DNA from: a virus
Direction: 5' to 3' (one strand)
DNA length: 31,742 nucleotides
IMG/VR virus record: IMGVR_UViG_3300030109_002938
Span: 549 to 32,290 of that record
Shown here: one piece after another, positions 23,801-31,310 of the stretch
Layout: each line of letters starts with the position of its first letter
Position numbering within the stretch: position 1 is the first letter of the stretch
Notes under the pieces: model-generated
Seen by the model: only the letters and a program-made list of their open reading frames with translations
Told to the model about the DNA's origin: nothing
Database searches by the model: none
Made by a program: the position numbers and the translations under genes

Positions 23801-26445
23801 ATTCCAGCTTTTAATTTTTTTATTTCTGCATCTACGTCAATTTTTTTCTGTTCTAAAAATCTTTGTTGCTCACGATTTGCTGCAGATTTTTTTATTTGAT
23901 CTGCAAAATACTTTGAATCATCTGTTAATCTTTCTATATCTTTCTTAGCTTTTGCGTTACGATCTCTTTCTTTTAAAGTAAGTGTGTCAGTAACACCTAA
24001 ATAATTTCCACGATCTAACTTAAAAGCTGCGTCTTTAAAGTTTGTAAATGCAGGCGTTGTAGCATCAACTTTTTCTGTATCTTTAAAAGGAACATCTCTA
24101 CCTTTTAATTGTTTAGTTATTTGTCTTACTTGAGCCGTAATATTATTTTTTTGATCTACGTTTAAATCTTCTTTTTCTAAACGATCTTCAAGTTCATTTC
24201 TTTTTTGTATTAATTCAAGATCTCTTTGTCTTGTTGCTGCACTTTCAACAGCTTCCCCAGCTATAGCTTTAAATCTCTGAGCAGCAACACCAGTCTCATC
24301 AACTTCGTATTTATCAATAACTTCTTGAGCGTCTGCTGCTAACGCGTTTTCAAAATTTCTTTGATAAGCTACGTCTGCAAATTCAGAATATCTACCTGTA
24401 GGTTCTTTATTTAGATCACTTATAGCTGCTGTTTTAACTTTGTTTAAAACATTAAACTTCATTTCATCTTGAGCTAGTTGTAATCCTTTTCGTGTTAGTT
24501 GGCCTTTTTCATTAAACAATGTAACTTTTGGAGAAACAACATTTAACACATCTCCTATGCGTTTTTTATTTAATTCTTTTAACCGTTCGTTAATTTCAGG
24601 AATATACTCATAAGCACGACTTTCTTTATCAACTTTTATACCAAGAGCTTTTCCTGATACAGGAGTTAAAATACCCTCATACAATTGAGCTTCTAATTTT
24701 TTTCTAGTTTCAAAATCTGCTCTAGGAAATACTCCTGTTGTTTCTAACTTATCAATATATTGTGTAAGTTTTTCTATGTTCTCATCTTTAAGCAAAGCAT
24801 CTTGTCTTGCTTTTTCTCTAGCTTCTCGTTTATCAATACCTTCTTGCGGTCTTTGTCGAGCAGATGCTGTAATTGCTTTTAGAGCAGTCCCTATATCTTG
24901 GCTATATATTTTGTTTACTTCCGCAACTCTTTTTTTATTCTCTATTCCAAACAAATCCCCTTGATCTGTTTCTTGCTGCACTTTCTCTAACTGTTTGTTT
25001 AAATCTGGAAGTTTAGTAAACTCGCCTTTATTACTGGCATTTATCATAGCATTTTTAATACGAATTTCTTCTTGCTCAACTACAGAACGATCCCTAGTTT
25101 TTATTGTCTTACGTGGAGTTAACTTTAAATCAGGCGCAATCTTTTTTGCTTCTTCAACAACTTTATTTTTGTTAGCTTCTAATCTTTCAAGTTGATTAGT
25201 TAATGCACTGATCCGAGATACGTCTGTATCAGTTTTGGTAGCTTCTTCATTTATTTGTATTTGTGTATTAGTAATATCTTCTGACAAACTTTGATACACC
25301 CTTGTAAACTCTGCTTCTTGTTCTGCAGTATCTATTTCTATTGCTTTTTCTAAATCACTTTTTAAACGTTTTCCAGTTACAGGATCAAACTCTTGTTCTT
25401 CATCTCGAATAAAGGGATCTCTTGGCAATCCTCCAAGAAGATCTGTTTCTATTTCTTTTTTAACAGCTTCATCTGCAGCTTCTTCTTGAGCAAGTTGTGC
25501 TTGTCGTGCTTCTTCATCAGCCACAGTTTTTTGATCGAACCTTGTTTTCCTACCGCCTAATGCAGAAGTAGTTATAGCTTCAGCTAAAGCACCAACTGTA
25601 AAGCCAACTCCTGCTTCGTCAATTATTTGATCTCCAACAATAAGAGGTTGGTCAGGATCGTAAACCTTTTGTGCAATAGCATTTTGAATTATGCCTTGTG
25701 TTACTTCTGTAGCTGCTTCAAAAACACCTACTCCCGCAGGATCTAATAATCGTTGAGAAAGTTTTGTGCGTAGTTCACCAGCTATCTCGCTATCAGTTTT
25801 ACCTGTTATACGTTTTAACACTCTAAAAGAAGGAACAACAGCATCTATTAAACCGGGAACAATACCAAGTCCTGTAGCAGCAGCTACTTCTCCTTCTGTT
25901 GCACCTGCTTCTTGCGCTCTTTCACGGGCTTCACCAGCACCTAATGCTCCACCAAAAGTCGTAGCAGCGCCTGTAGCTAGTTGTCCTGTGGCTCTTGTGC
26001 CTGCTCCTGCTAATCTTGCTGCTCCGACTGCGGCTCCACCCGGCACTAAGAAAGATGTAAAGCTACCAATACCTTCTCCAACCTTTGGAAGAAATCCATA
26101 TAGTCCTTCAGCATCTCTGTATTCTGGTGCAAGCTCAGGAGACAAGGCTTCACTAACAGCCTCAAGTCCACTTACTACAGGAGTCTCTGCAGACTCTGGC
26201 AATAATGCAGCTAAACCTTTTCCTGCTGTTTCAAGAGATCCAACAAATCCTCTACCAACACCCTTAACTGTTTCTTTAAGAGCGCCTCCAAAAGTAGGAT
26301 CAGGTAATTCTGGTTCTGGTTCAGGCTCTGGTTCAGGTTCAAAAGAATTTAATACTCTAGCAATAACTTCATCTTCTGTTAATGGAGTAAGAGAATCAAC
26401 TCTATATGATCCTTTGTCTGGTATGTTAACTCGATAACTGGGCAT
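17803..26445 (-). CDS. Giant virion-associated polyvalent protein with peptidase-like and LPD38-like regions
   Basis: A 2880-aa protein. It begins MPSYRVNIPDKGSYRVD, then an EP repeat (36-46) and Gly/Ala-rich membrane-interaction-like helices (about 50-300). A Lys/Glu/Asn-rich coiled-coil body follows, densest around 1000-1270. HELIGHY has His1829, Glu1830 and His1833, with FLQDMVYMFRNTLVKNFGF downstream, as in phage polyvalent proteins with a zinc-peptidase domain. RKDYIPAYRP is near 2225; an LPD38-like stretch begins at RSPDYALRQ near 2386. AAAGGGAT precedes the start. Size and position at the end of the structural block suggest an internal or ejected virion protein (T7 gp16-like in place, not in sequence). 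Confidence 0.85.
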   Translation of the reverse strand: MPSYRVNIPDKGSYRVDSLTPLTEDEVIARVLNSFEPEPEPEPEPELPDPTFGGALKETVKGVGRGFVGSLETAGKGLAALLPESAETPVVSGLEAVSEALSPELAPEYRDAEGLYGFLPKVGEGIGSFTSFLVPGGAAVGAARLAGAGTRATGQLATGAATTFGGALGAGEARERAQEAGATEGEVAAATGLGIVPGLIDAVVPSFRVLKRITGKTDSEIAGELRTKLSQRLLDPAGVGVFEAATEVTQGIIQNAIAQKVYDPDQPLIVGDQIIDEAGVGFTVGALAEAITTSALGGRKTRFDQKTVADEEARQAQLAQEEAADEAVKKEIETDLLGGLPRDPFIRDEEQEFDPVTGKRLKSDLEKAIEIDTAEQEAEFTRVYQSLSEDITNTQIQINEEATKTDTDVSRISALTNQLERLEANKNKVVEEAKKIAPDLKLTPRKTIKTRDRSVVEQEEIRIKNAMINASNKGEFTKLPDLNKQLEKVQQETDQGDLFGIENKKRVAEVNKIYSQDIGTALKAITASARQRPQEGIDKREAREKARQDALLKDENIEKLTQYIDKLETTGVFPRADFETRKKLEAQLYEGILTPVSGKALGIKVDKESRAYEYIPEINERLKELNKKRIGDVLNVVSPKVTLFNEKGQLTRKGLQLAQDEMKFNVLNKVKTAAISDLNKEPTGRYSEFADVAYQRNFENALAADAQEVIDKYEVDETGVAAQRFKAIAGEAVESAATRQRDLELIQKRNELEDRLEKEDLNVDQKNNITAQVRQITKQLKGRDVPFKDTEKVDATTPAFTNFKDAAFKLDRGNYLGVTDTLTLKERDRNAKAKKDIERLTDDSKYFADQIKKSAANREQQRFLEQKKIDVDAEIKKLKAGISERDPSKAKSLKATIIKDANEATLTYLENAVKEVNAYRNATKQQPLTELEENQLRIKLKVSFDNLLNRITDVPTGVMPTDKKVYSLFKEIENLRQDNLKTIEASKGIKPEPELEVKLPPKDVAPVRERKKEDTLRDNLNNLKTELKDVKEDIKNITTRANSVSAKVNIKVKKLTDEKSAIEEKLKTAKTQSDKTRLTKRLNNLNKQIETTQKEVLVPIDIETVKTNINNLKERLKILEEAKKDSAIDSKRLPDIRKNIKEFKTNIKSEQTKLENLENKLEEIKDLPSADISRTKPLKEKQEKLIDEIKTLEKKLEPFNNRLEKGLENLRKINEAQNNLTALNRENVVELSESFNSLKNDRAAPRNPDEKIAKKNDAILNRREKILINQLKKLQAKGVLKTSKEVSGVRLLEEFENKNTIFDFTNKAAIEKDAALAKKQLNDLKTDIKTIKTAITQKPKAEYKKVLTILLKEIPTKIKAAEQTQKTLEFRNKQTETLRDFVQKQLNKTQSELAKLPKVDIDAKAKQQTGLDLPGVRVETRVIDPAQPIATPLEEKIQKQKITSIPRYENIIAKKEEELREGVKKGKIADTTVKMSEKDKVSLKASISSFKGKLLKARAMVTNYEIAVKDVAKSRNNAQSFGSFDESILENRKAILTELEDSLKVAELSKKAKENIKKDIETEKQIIDNFEKILKETGDTKKIRRRTITELSTSPTDLYSQAKVHATNVRTLTEDIPVEDKQTLYKEATQEVVELEDIVADSKAEVIKLEKAADTTPRQLSDAQAKLKNAQDNYLAAKTHQNNIGFNFDKYVEGQKKAKEKEDELLKGYDPNYNNEYYEADDNIPSKIKDAAAGDILYRIGAVNLGTVKFTEAAPLLKDMQAKTKKMGIKLITYEDVTQLPNEILDNLAFQNMSAHANRVKGGVMPDGTVFVITSHHESIEDLEITLAHELIGHYTFEGMLGKDGMDKLLKRVEKSYPATKDNPAVFELAKELGVEKEAQQAFLESLSSTQRGLEEGTLSSKEVVRLAQLKALREVIAYTAQKLDKPVTKTFASKVKKFLQDMVYMFRNTLVKNFGFISLPKISTDELFFLMRQAEKNFKQGKAYTYRNEDGTISLSTAATVPEFTTPNINVMEVIDKIIEKPTSQYEKLTANWEGLNFRTQFIDRADILERIKITGQTLKDKFGNPLLDAIEATNLTYFIRKYDQRQSLVAEAATTGVAQVIKDPKTGEVSIGRDIKKETSSIKKVAEALGRAKFKDANATKAFTGYMLIERAESIPDGVRKLGLDKISKAQRDAVQQAGRNNKAFQEARKYYNEYNNDLINLLADTGYIDANKAKELKRRKDYIPAYRPRKDGIVDLVIDGEEVLRIGNLSKQPELKELIGLPEDLKNQQPLARDITETALQNTQIIMDLALRNIATRNVALTLEGLGIAKKVSSSEAVKKKPTTITAKENGKETTWEITPENVEAFKDMPADLLVKGLDGIQTTLPGIMNVFSIPTNIFRSFITRSPDYALRQIFRDSVIASFTSGGNTVPILGAFKTLGKMAKGESDAAKELRAAGVGGGQVFSGSPRDVKKIFSGIASGKPGWHMIAANLDALAVSGDIATRADNYNSFIKQGLSKREAELASLELMNFTRRGVSPSVMFLNAMIPFLSANIQGLDVTYRAMKGTMPFQDKLKIASKLLKRGALLAGITVAYALAWDDDETYENAQPYQRFGNWFVPVPGMEKPFKVPIPFELGIIFKAIPEGLVRLMASDDKASSILKDIGKMAVRSVPGDIPLTLKPVIEAQSNYSFFLDAPVVGGRFSGTDPIAQYKSSTPELLKTLGYAGISPLKAEYIVRGYTGSLGLALLSIPDALGFKAMPTGESVEQPSFDITDVPLVKSFFQPTDSGYLISQAYETVADATSAKKTYNNFIKNNQPEQAKKYLQKNLSRIQLSTASGRYVRTMGKINNREAFVRGSKDLTADEKREEIKRLKQLRIDISKKFKELKQRIERPAVAA
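26308..26340 (-). repeat. Hexanucleotide repeat encoding an EP run
   Basis: About five imperfect copies of a 6-nt unit (GGTTCT, GGTTCA or GGCTCT on the + strand) encode Glu-Pro-Glu-Pro residues 36-46 of the giant protein. The run acts as a stiff linker between the short N-terminal domain and the Gly/Ala-rich region, and could expand or contract by slippage in units of two residues. Confidence 0.85.
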
Positions 26446-26459
26446 AAATATTTATCCCT

Positions 26460-28229
26460 TTATTGAGGAGGCGTAACCGTGCGATTAAATACTAGTCTTT
26501 TTGCTTGCTTCATATATGTTTCAAAATCATCTTCGTCTAAGGCCGCCCCTAGTTCTTTAGCTTTAGCTTGAATTATACTGTTAAAAACATCGTTTATCAT
26601 TTCAGCTTGTGCTTTAGCGGCTTTGAACTCTATATCATTTTTATATTTTGCTCTTGTTATGTTTAACTCGTTAGCTTTTAATTCATTTGTTATTTTTCGT
26701 TGCTGAGTAGTTAGTTGAGCGTTTGTTATGGTAGCAGATAGCTTAGTTAAATCTTTCCTATTAGTATTTATTGTATTAGTTCGGTTTGCTTGTGCTTTCT
26801 CTACCTTCTTATCTATTGAATCTCGTGCGCTTTTAGTTATAGTATTATCTCTTTTAACAAGTAAATCTTTAAGTTCAGCTTCTTTAAATTTAAGTTTCTC
26901 AGTATTGTCTTTAATTTTTTCTAATCCTTTTATAATAGTTGGAGTAGCTGCTTTAGTTCCTTTGGATATGGCATCAAGAATACTGCCCGGTGTAGAACCC
27001 ATCTCACCTGCAAACACTAATAGAGCTTCATATCCTAATTTTTTCTTCAAGCCTTTTAAACCTTTCATGGATTCATTAATAAGGTCTACACGGTTTTTAG
27101 TTTCATCTCCGTACAGTGCTTTATCTTTTGCTATTTGTTTTTTGTATAGAACATTTACATCTGGTTCTTTAAGAATGGCTTGATCTTGAGGAGATAATTG
27201 AGCCATAAGCCCCTTTCCTTGAACAGGAAAATCAGACGCAAACATAGTTCTATTTTGTTTAAGTAATGTTGCAGCATCTAAAGGATCGCTTATAGGCATA
27301 CTCGGTGGTAAATCAGTAGAAGCAGAGAGATTTTCTACAGTAATTCCATCGCCTCTTCTTTCGACAGATGGTTGCAAACCTCCTATATCAGAGGTTTCAA
27401 CTTTTTGTAAATTAGCTTGTTCTTGCCCTCTTTTAAAAGCGTTAGCTAAACTAAATCTTGCAGCATCTCTGTCGGAAGTTGTTGTTTTTGTTTCTGTAAC
27501 TGGGTTTATTTGTGGAGGAGCTACAGGAGTTTGTGAAGGATCTACCCCTGCCATAGCCTTTTCAAGATTGGCTAAGTAATTTTGTTTTATCTCAGTATCT
27601 TTAGCACGATTAAAGCCTATGCCCGGCGCCATTCCTGTAGGATTTTCATCTAAAAATCTTTGTGTTAAAGCATAATCAGGATTATCTACTTGTTTATAAT
27701 ATCGTTGTCCGGGAATTAATTTATCTCCTTTTATTTTTTCTGGAAAAGGATTTCGTCCACTTCTTAGCAAAGTTTCTACTCTGGCTCTTTCATCTTCATC
27801 ATCAATACCTTTAAGAATTTCTTGTAAATTTACAAAGCCTGTACTTTGAAATGCAACTATACCTCCACCTTTACCCGCAGGAGGTTTGCCCCCAATAGTA
27901 GCCATTTGATTTTGTGCTGCTAAGTTTCTGACAGCAGGCTGTGACATATCTAAACCTAACCCATCTTGAGGAGCAGGCGCAGTTAAAGACTGAATTACAC
28001 TAGGAGGCTTAGGGCCAGCACCTTTCATTTTCTCTGCCGTGTTTTTTCTAGCTTGTAACTCTCCAGCTAACAATAAATACTTTTTACTTCCTACATCCTG
28101 TGGACGTTTAAAAGTTATCTCTCGTAACATATTTTCTAAAAACTTTATTCCTTTTGACCCTTTTGGTACAGCTTGTTTAATTAACGAATCGAGCTTTGCG
28201 ATGTTAGGATCAGATATTGTGAGTGCCAT
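26460..28229 (-). CDS. Virion structural or ejection-type protein (589 aa)
   Basis: The protein starts MALTISDPNIAKLDSLIKQA. It has a short GGGIVAFQSTGF segment near 125-135, a motif also seen in internal virion proteins of other marine phages (GGIVAFxxGG). The middle is polar with Pro/Thr-rich linkers. The C-terminal 200 residues are a long helical, Lys/Asn-rich coiled coil (KDNTEKLKFKEAELKDLLVK onward). No enzymatic motif is seen. The 14-nt gap to the giant gene and its strand place it in the late operon. A role as an ejected core or scaffold-like component is inference. Confidence 0.65.
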   Translation of the reverse strand: MALTISDPNIAKLDSLIKQAVPKGSKGIKFLENMLREITFKRPQDVGSKKYLLLAGELQARKNTAEKMKGAGPKPPSVIQSLTAPAPQDGLGLDMSQPAVRNLAAQNQMATIGGKPPAGKGGGIVAFQSTGFVNLQEILKGIDDEDERARVETLLRSGRNPFPEKIKGDKLIPGQRYYKQVDNPDYALTQRFLDENPTGMAPGIGFNRAKDTEIKQNYLANLEKAMAGVDPSQTPVAPPQINPVTETKTTTSDRDAARFSLANAFKRGQEQANLQKVETSDIGGLQPSVERRGDGITVENLSASTDLPPSMPISDPLDAATLLKQNRTMFASDFPVQGKGLMAQLSPQDQAILKEPDVNVLYKKQIAKDKALYGDETKNRVDLINESMKGLKGLKKKLGYEALLVFAGEMGSTPGSILDAISKGTKAATPTIIKGLEKIKDNTEKLKFKEAELKDLLVKRDNTITKSARDSIDKKVEKAQANRTNTINTNRKDLTKLSATITNAQLTTQQRKITNELKANELNITRAKYKNDIEFKAAKAQAEMINDVFNSIIQAKAKELGAALDEDDFETYMKQAKRLVFNRTVTPPQ

Positions 28230-28231
28230 AA

Positions 28232-29497
28232 TTAACTTCCTGATAGTAATTTACTAAGTGCTAGTCCAGACAAACCTAAACTGGCTACTTGACTAGCGGG
28301 TGCAACAGGTTGTTGATAGATAGCTCGTCCTCCAGTTTGTGCAAGATTAGATGATCCTCTAAGAAGATCAGACATAAATCCTAAACGTGTATAAGGATCA
28401 GCTTGTTGTGCTTGAAAATCTCCATACGCCATATCTAACATAGCTTGTTGCTCTGCTTGACGTTGCGCGGCCATTTGATTTTGAAACTGTATGTTTGCTA
28501 ATTGTGCTTGAGCTTGACGGCCAGCTAAATCTCCTAACACTCCGGCTGATTGTGTAGCTGCTTGTGTTCCTTTTAATCCTAACTCAGACCCAAACTGTTG
28601 ATTAGCTTGATTAGCTAAAGCTGCTTGAAGAGCTTGATTTGCTCCTAACCCTTGCGTTTGTAAAGATGCTGCAAGATTTTGTACTCTAGCTTGTTGCTCA
28701 GCATCTAAATTTGCAAGTGATGTTTTTAATCCTATGTCAGCACCAAGAGCCTGTACTCCTAATTTAGCAGCACGATCTCTTTCAAACTGAGCTTGTGCTG
28801 ATTCATAAGCAGATTGTAGTCCTTGTGCTTGAATGTCTCCAAGCTGACCAGCCAATGCAGTTTCTCGTTCTCCTTGAAGTAGAGCCTGCCTTGCTCCTCC
28901 ATAAGTTCCTTGTCTAGCAGAAGCTAGGTTTGTAGAAAGTTGAGTTCGTTTAGCATCATCTATTGCAGCTAACTTTTGACGTTCTACAACTTCTTGCATA
29001 AACGGAGAACCATATTTAATTACTTCTTCACTACTAAATTCCGGTGCTACAAGAGCAGGATTATAAGTGGTCTGTGCGCCTTGCATACCATATTGTGTAA
29101 GTTGTGGCGCACTAACTGCAGTTGAAGTTGGATCATATTGAGAACCTGTTAAGGCTTGTAGTCCAGCAGTTTGAGCAAGACTTGCTCCTGCATCAAAGCC
29201 TCCGGGCATTTGTATATTTTGTGCGGCTAGTCTAGCTTCTTGTTGTGCAACAGTTGGCCCAGCAATTCGTTCTCCTCCATATACTTGATAAGGAGATTTT
29301 TCTACATCAGAAAGTGCTGCTGCTTTTCCTAATATATCGGTCATGTACGGTTCAGCGTACTCTGGAATAGTAACTTGACTTATTTGACTAGGCTGCCCTC
29401 CACCAGACCCACCTTCTAAAGTCATAGGCCGATTGCCCGGCCCTGCTCTTTTTACAAATGCCCTTTCGGGTAACATTTCATCCCATGCGTTTCTCAT
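28232..29497 (-). CDS. Ala/Gln-rich virion protein (421 aa), ejection-type
   Basis: Residues 45-85 (EYAEPYMTDILGKAAALSDV, then SPYQVYGGERIAGPTVAQQE) form a segment I recall from structural proteins of marine phages. From about 170 onward the protein is almost entirely helical and rich in Ala, Gln and Leu (for example QALGADIGLKTSLANLDAEQ), as in the elongated helical ejection proteins of short-tailed phages. The C-terminus has a small apolar segment (ASLGLSGLALSKLLSGS). It starts in an ATGA overlap with the GNAT-like gene and ends 2 nt before the next gene. Confidence 0.65.
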   Translation of the reverse strand: MRNAWDEMLPERAFVKRAGPGNRPMTLEGGSGGGQPSQISQVTIPEYAEPYMTDILGKAAALSDVEKSPYQVYGGERIAGPTVAQQEARLAAQNIQMPGGFDAGASLAQTAGLQALTGSQYDPTSTAVSAPQLTQYGMQGAQTTYNPALVAPEFSSEEVIKYGSPFMQEVVERQKLAAIDDAKRTQLSTNLASARQGTYGGARQALLQGERETALAGQLGDIQAQGLQSAYESAQAQFERDRAAKLGVQALGADIGLKTSLANLDAEQQARVQNLAASLQTQGLGANQALQAALANQANQQFGSELGLKGTQAATQSAGVLGDLAGRQAQAQLANIQFQNQMAAQRQAEQQAMLDMAYGDFQAQQADPYTRLGFMSDLLRGSSNLAQTGGRAIYQQPVAPASQVASLGLSGLALSKLLSGS

Positions 29498-29907
29498 ATT
29501 TTTACCTCAACAATTTTATAACGCTCTTTAGCATTAGCTATTTGTGTCCAAAACCTTGCCATAGATTCTCTTACGGCTCCTTGAACTTTTGTTGCTCCAA
29601 AACTTTTTACTAAAGTTTTTAATTTATTAAAAACTTCTTTATTAACTATTCCTTTACCGCCCATAGTAATTACAAACGCTACCCTATCATTAGGTAGATT
29701 ATAAATATTTACTGCTGCTGCTCCTTTTATTAATTTATCTTCACTAACAGCAACTATCAACATCCATTCTCCTTTTGTAATATATACCTTAACTTGCTCA
29801 ACAGTATAATCACCTTCACAAAACGATAATCCATCTTTTAAAAACTTTTCTACATCAGGCCACACAGTATGAATTAAAGAAAGTGGAACAACCTCAACAG
29901 AATCCAT
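29494..29907 (-). CDS. GNAT-like small protein in the late operon
   Basis: A 137-aa protein with the order of a compact GNAT fold: helix (WPDVEKFLKDGLSFC), strand WMLIVAVSED, strand LIKGAAAVNIYN, strand DRVAFVITMGGKG (where the acetyl-CoA P-loop should be), helix NKEVFNKLKTLVKSFG, then a strand with RESMARFWTQIANAKERYKIV. The Q/RxxGxG/A loop of active enzymes is only partly matched (MGGKG). Small GNAT-like proteins occur in the structural clusters of T7-like phages (gp13-like), often without proven activity. It overlaps the upstream gene by 1 nt and the downstream gene by 4 nt. Confidence 0.6.
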   Translation of the reverse strand: MDSVEVVPLSLIHTVWPDVEKFLKDGLSFCEGDYTVEQVKVYITKGEWMLIVAVSEDKLIKGAAAVNIYNLPNDRVAFVITMGGKGIVNKEVFNKLKTLVKSFGATKVQGAVRESMARFWTQIANAKERYKIVEVKI

Positions 29908-31007
29908 TAAGTTGGCATAATTTTATTTACATTAACAGCAGGTGCTTGTTTTTCTTTACCTGTTCTTTCTTTACGAATATTATCCATCATAGCGTACAGT
30001 CGTTTTGCTCCTGCATTACTAGAGCCATTCCCTAAATGTGAAACAACATCTGCAGGTATAACAAACTCTCCGTCTGACAGAGCAGCCTCTTGTACATTAT
30101 TTATATTTGCAGGGATAGTATCACTCATACCATCTCCCATTCCTCGTAAATACTCACTTCTATTATTTAGATTAGCTAATCCACCCATTGCAAAAAACCG
30201 TGGTCTAAAATAACGAAGCTCATCGGTGTCTTCATCTCTTACGCCTGTTCTGTAGGCTACGTTCTGAGTGCCGGGATCATAATCGTAATTTTTTATTTGT
30301 CCTGTTTTTTTCTTATATTCATAAGGCTCTTGTTCAAGCATAGGAGTAACAGAAGTTAGTCCATACTTAAATAAATCTCCTCCTGTACCAACAAGTTCTC
30401 CTGCTTTGTTTTGTGATAACCCTTGAACAAAAGCCTCACGCCCTCCTTGAGTTCCTAAATTAGTAAGACCTTCTCCAGCTAGGCTAAAATTTTGCCCTGT
30501 TGTTTGAATGGTAGGGCTTATAACATCAGGATTAATACTAGGAGGCACTGCAGCTTCAGCAGCTTGTATCGTACCATCTGCTAATGTTTTTGCTTTTACG
30601 GCCTCCGTGCCCGGTGTTATTCCGCCGGGTGTAGCAGCAGCACCTGCTGCAGTTAATCCTTGCCCAAGTCCTGCGCCACCATATGCTCCAAGCCCTGCGG
30701 TTAAACCTTTACTTATGTCTCCAGTAGCCACTGTAGTTCCTCCTCCAACAATAGCTCCTGCCATCACAGGGTTTATTGCTCCTTGTGATCCTATAACTAA
30801 AGCAGCACCAGCTAACGTAGGAAGAATGTCTTCAAGAAACCCAGCTTCAGGAAGCCCTGTTGAAGGATTAATACTTAGACTTCTATTATATTTTTGAGCT
30901 AAAGTTTGCAATCCTCCTACTTCAGAAGGAGTCATATGAACGAGCATAGAGTCATTGCCACGTCCTTGAGATTGTATTGCTTTAGCTAACGGTTGCATGT
31001 TATTCAT
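29907..31007 (-). CDS. Gly/Ala-rich virion protein with conserved GEFVIPADVVSHLG C-terminus
   Basis: A 366-aa protein. Residues 55-130 are a long Gly/Ala-rich, weakly hydrophobic region (AGAALVIGSQGAINPVMAGA, then IVGGGTTVATGDISKGLTAG), as in proteins that insert into host membranes during DNA delivery. The C-terminal 70 residues include DGMSDTIPANI, then LSDGEFVIPADVVSHLGNG, then SSNAGAKRLYAMMDNIRKE. I recall this block from many phage tail- or core-associated proteins. Together these suggest a minor virion or ejection protein. It lies directly behind a 99-aa structural-type gene (3-nt gap). Confidence 0.7.
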   Translation of the reverse strand: MNNMQPLAKAIQSQGRGNDSMLVHMTPSEVGGLQTLAQKYNRSLSINPSTGLPEAGFLEDILPTLAGAALVIGSQGAINPVMAGAIVGGGTTVATGDISKGLTAGLGAYGGAGLGQGLTAAGAAATPGGITPGTEAVKAKTLADGTIQAAEAAVPPSINPDVISPTIQTTGQNFSLAGEGLTNLGTQGGREAFVQGLSQNKAGELVGTGGDLFKYGLTSVTPMLEQEPYEYKKKTGQIKNYDYDPGTQNVAYRTGVRDEDTDELRYFRPRFFAMGGLANLNNRSEYLRGMGDGMSDTIPANINNVQEAALSDGEFVIPADVVSHLGNGSSNAGAKRLYAMMDNIRKERTGKEKQAPAVNVNKIMPT

Positions 31008-31010
31008 ATC

Positions 31011-31310
31011 TTATCCAATAGTAACTGTTACACTACCTAAAGATGCTGTTGCACTAAGCCCAGCTACGCCTGTGTCTTGTGGTAGTAATATTTTAACGCT
31101 TCTTCCATCTCTATACAAACTAAAAGGCGGTAATCCTACAGGTGCTTCTGTTAAATCTGTTAAAACCAAACCCTCTAAATGTAATGGGTTTTGTGAATCT
31201 AAGTGAGTAAAGTATAAATTTAATACTCTAACTAATTGATTTAAGTAACCTCTATCATAACTTAATGGCGCTAAAGGAAGTGGAGGCGCACGAAATGACC
31301 TCATTGCCAT
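31011..31310 (-). CDS. Small structural-type protein (99 aa)
   Basis: The N-terminal pattern MAMRSFRAPPLPLAPLSYDR, followed by GYLNQLVRVLNLYFTHLDS, occurs in my memory in small late proteins next to a tail or hub gene of uncultured marine phages. The C-terminal half is beta-rich (SVKILLPQDTGVAGLSATAS, then VTVTIG). It may be a tail-connector or fibre-adaptor component; no catalytic feature exists. The ATG is joined to the previous stop as TAATG. Confidence 0.6.
   Translation of the reverse strand: MAMRSFRAPPLPLAPLSYDRGYLNQLVRVLNLYFTHLDSQNPLHLEGLVLTDLTEAPVGLPPFSLYRDGRSVKILLPQDTGVAGLSATASLGSVTVTIG

Noticed and set aside
25766-26437. Long + strand frame opposite the start of the giant gene
   Set aside because: Its Pro/Ser/Ala-rich product is the antisense of a Gly/Ala-rich coding region, and the - strand frame has clear protein features.
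30508-30897. + strand frame opposite the Gly/Ala-rich virion protein
   Set aside because: Same antisense effect; composition is Pro/Ala/Ser only, with no motif.
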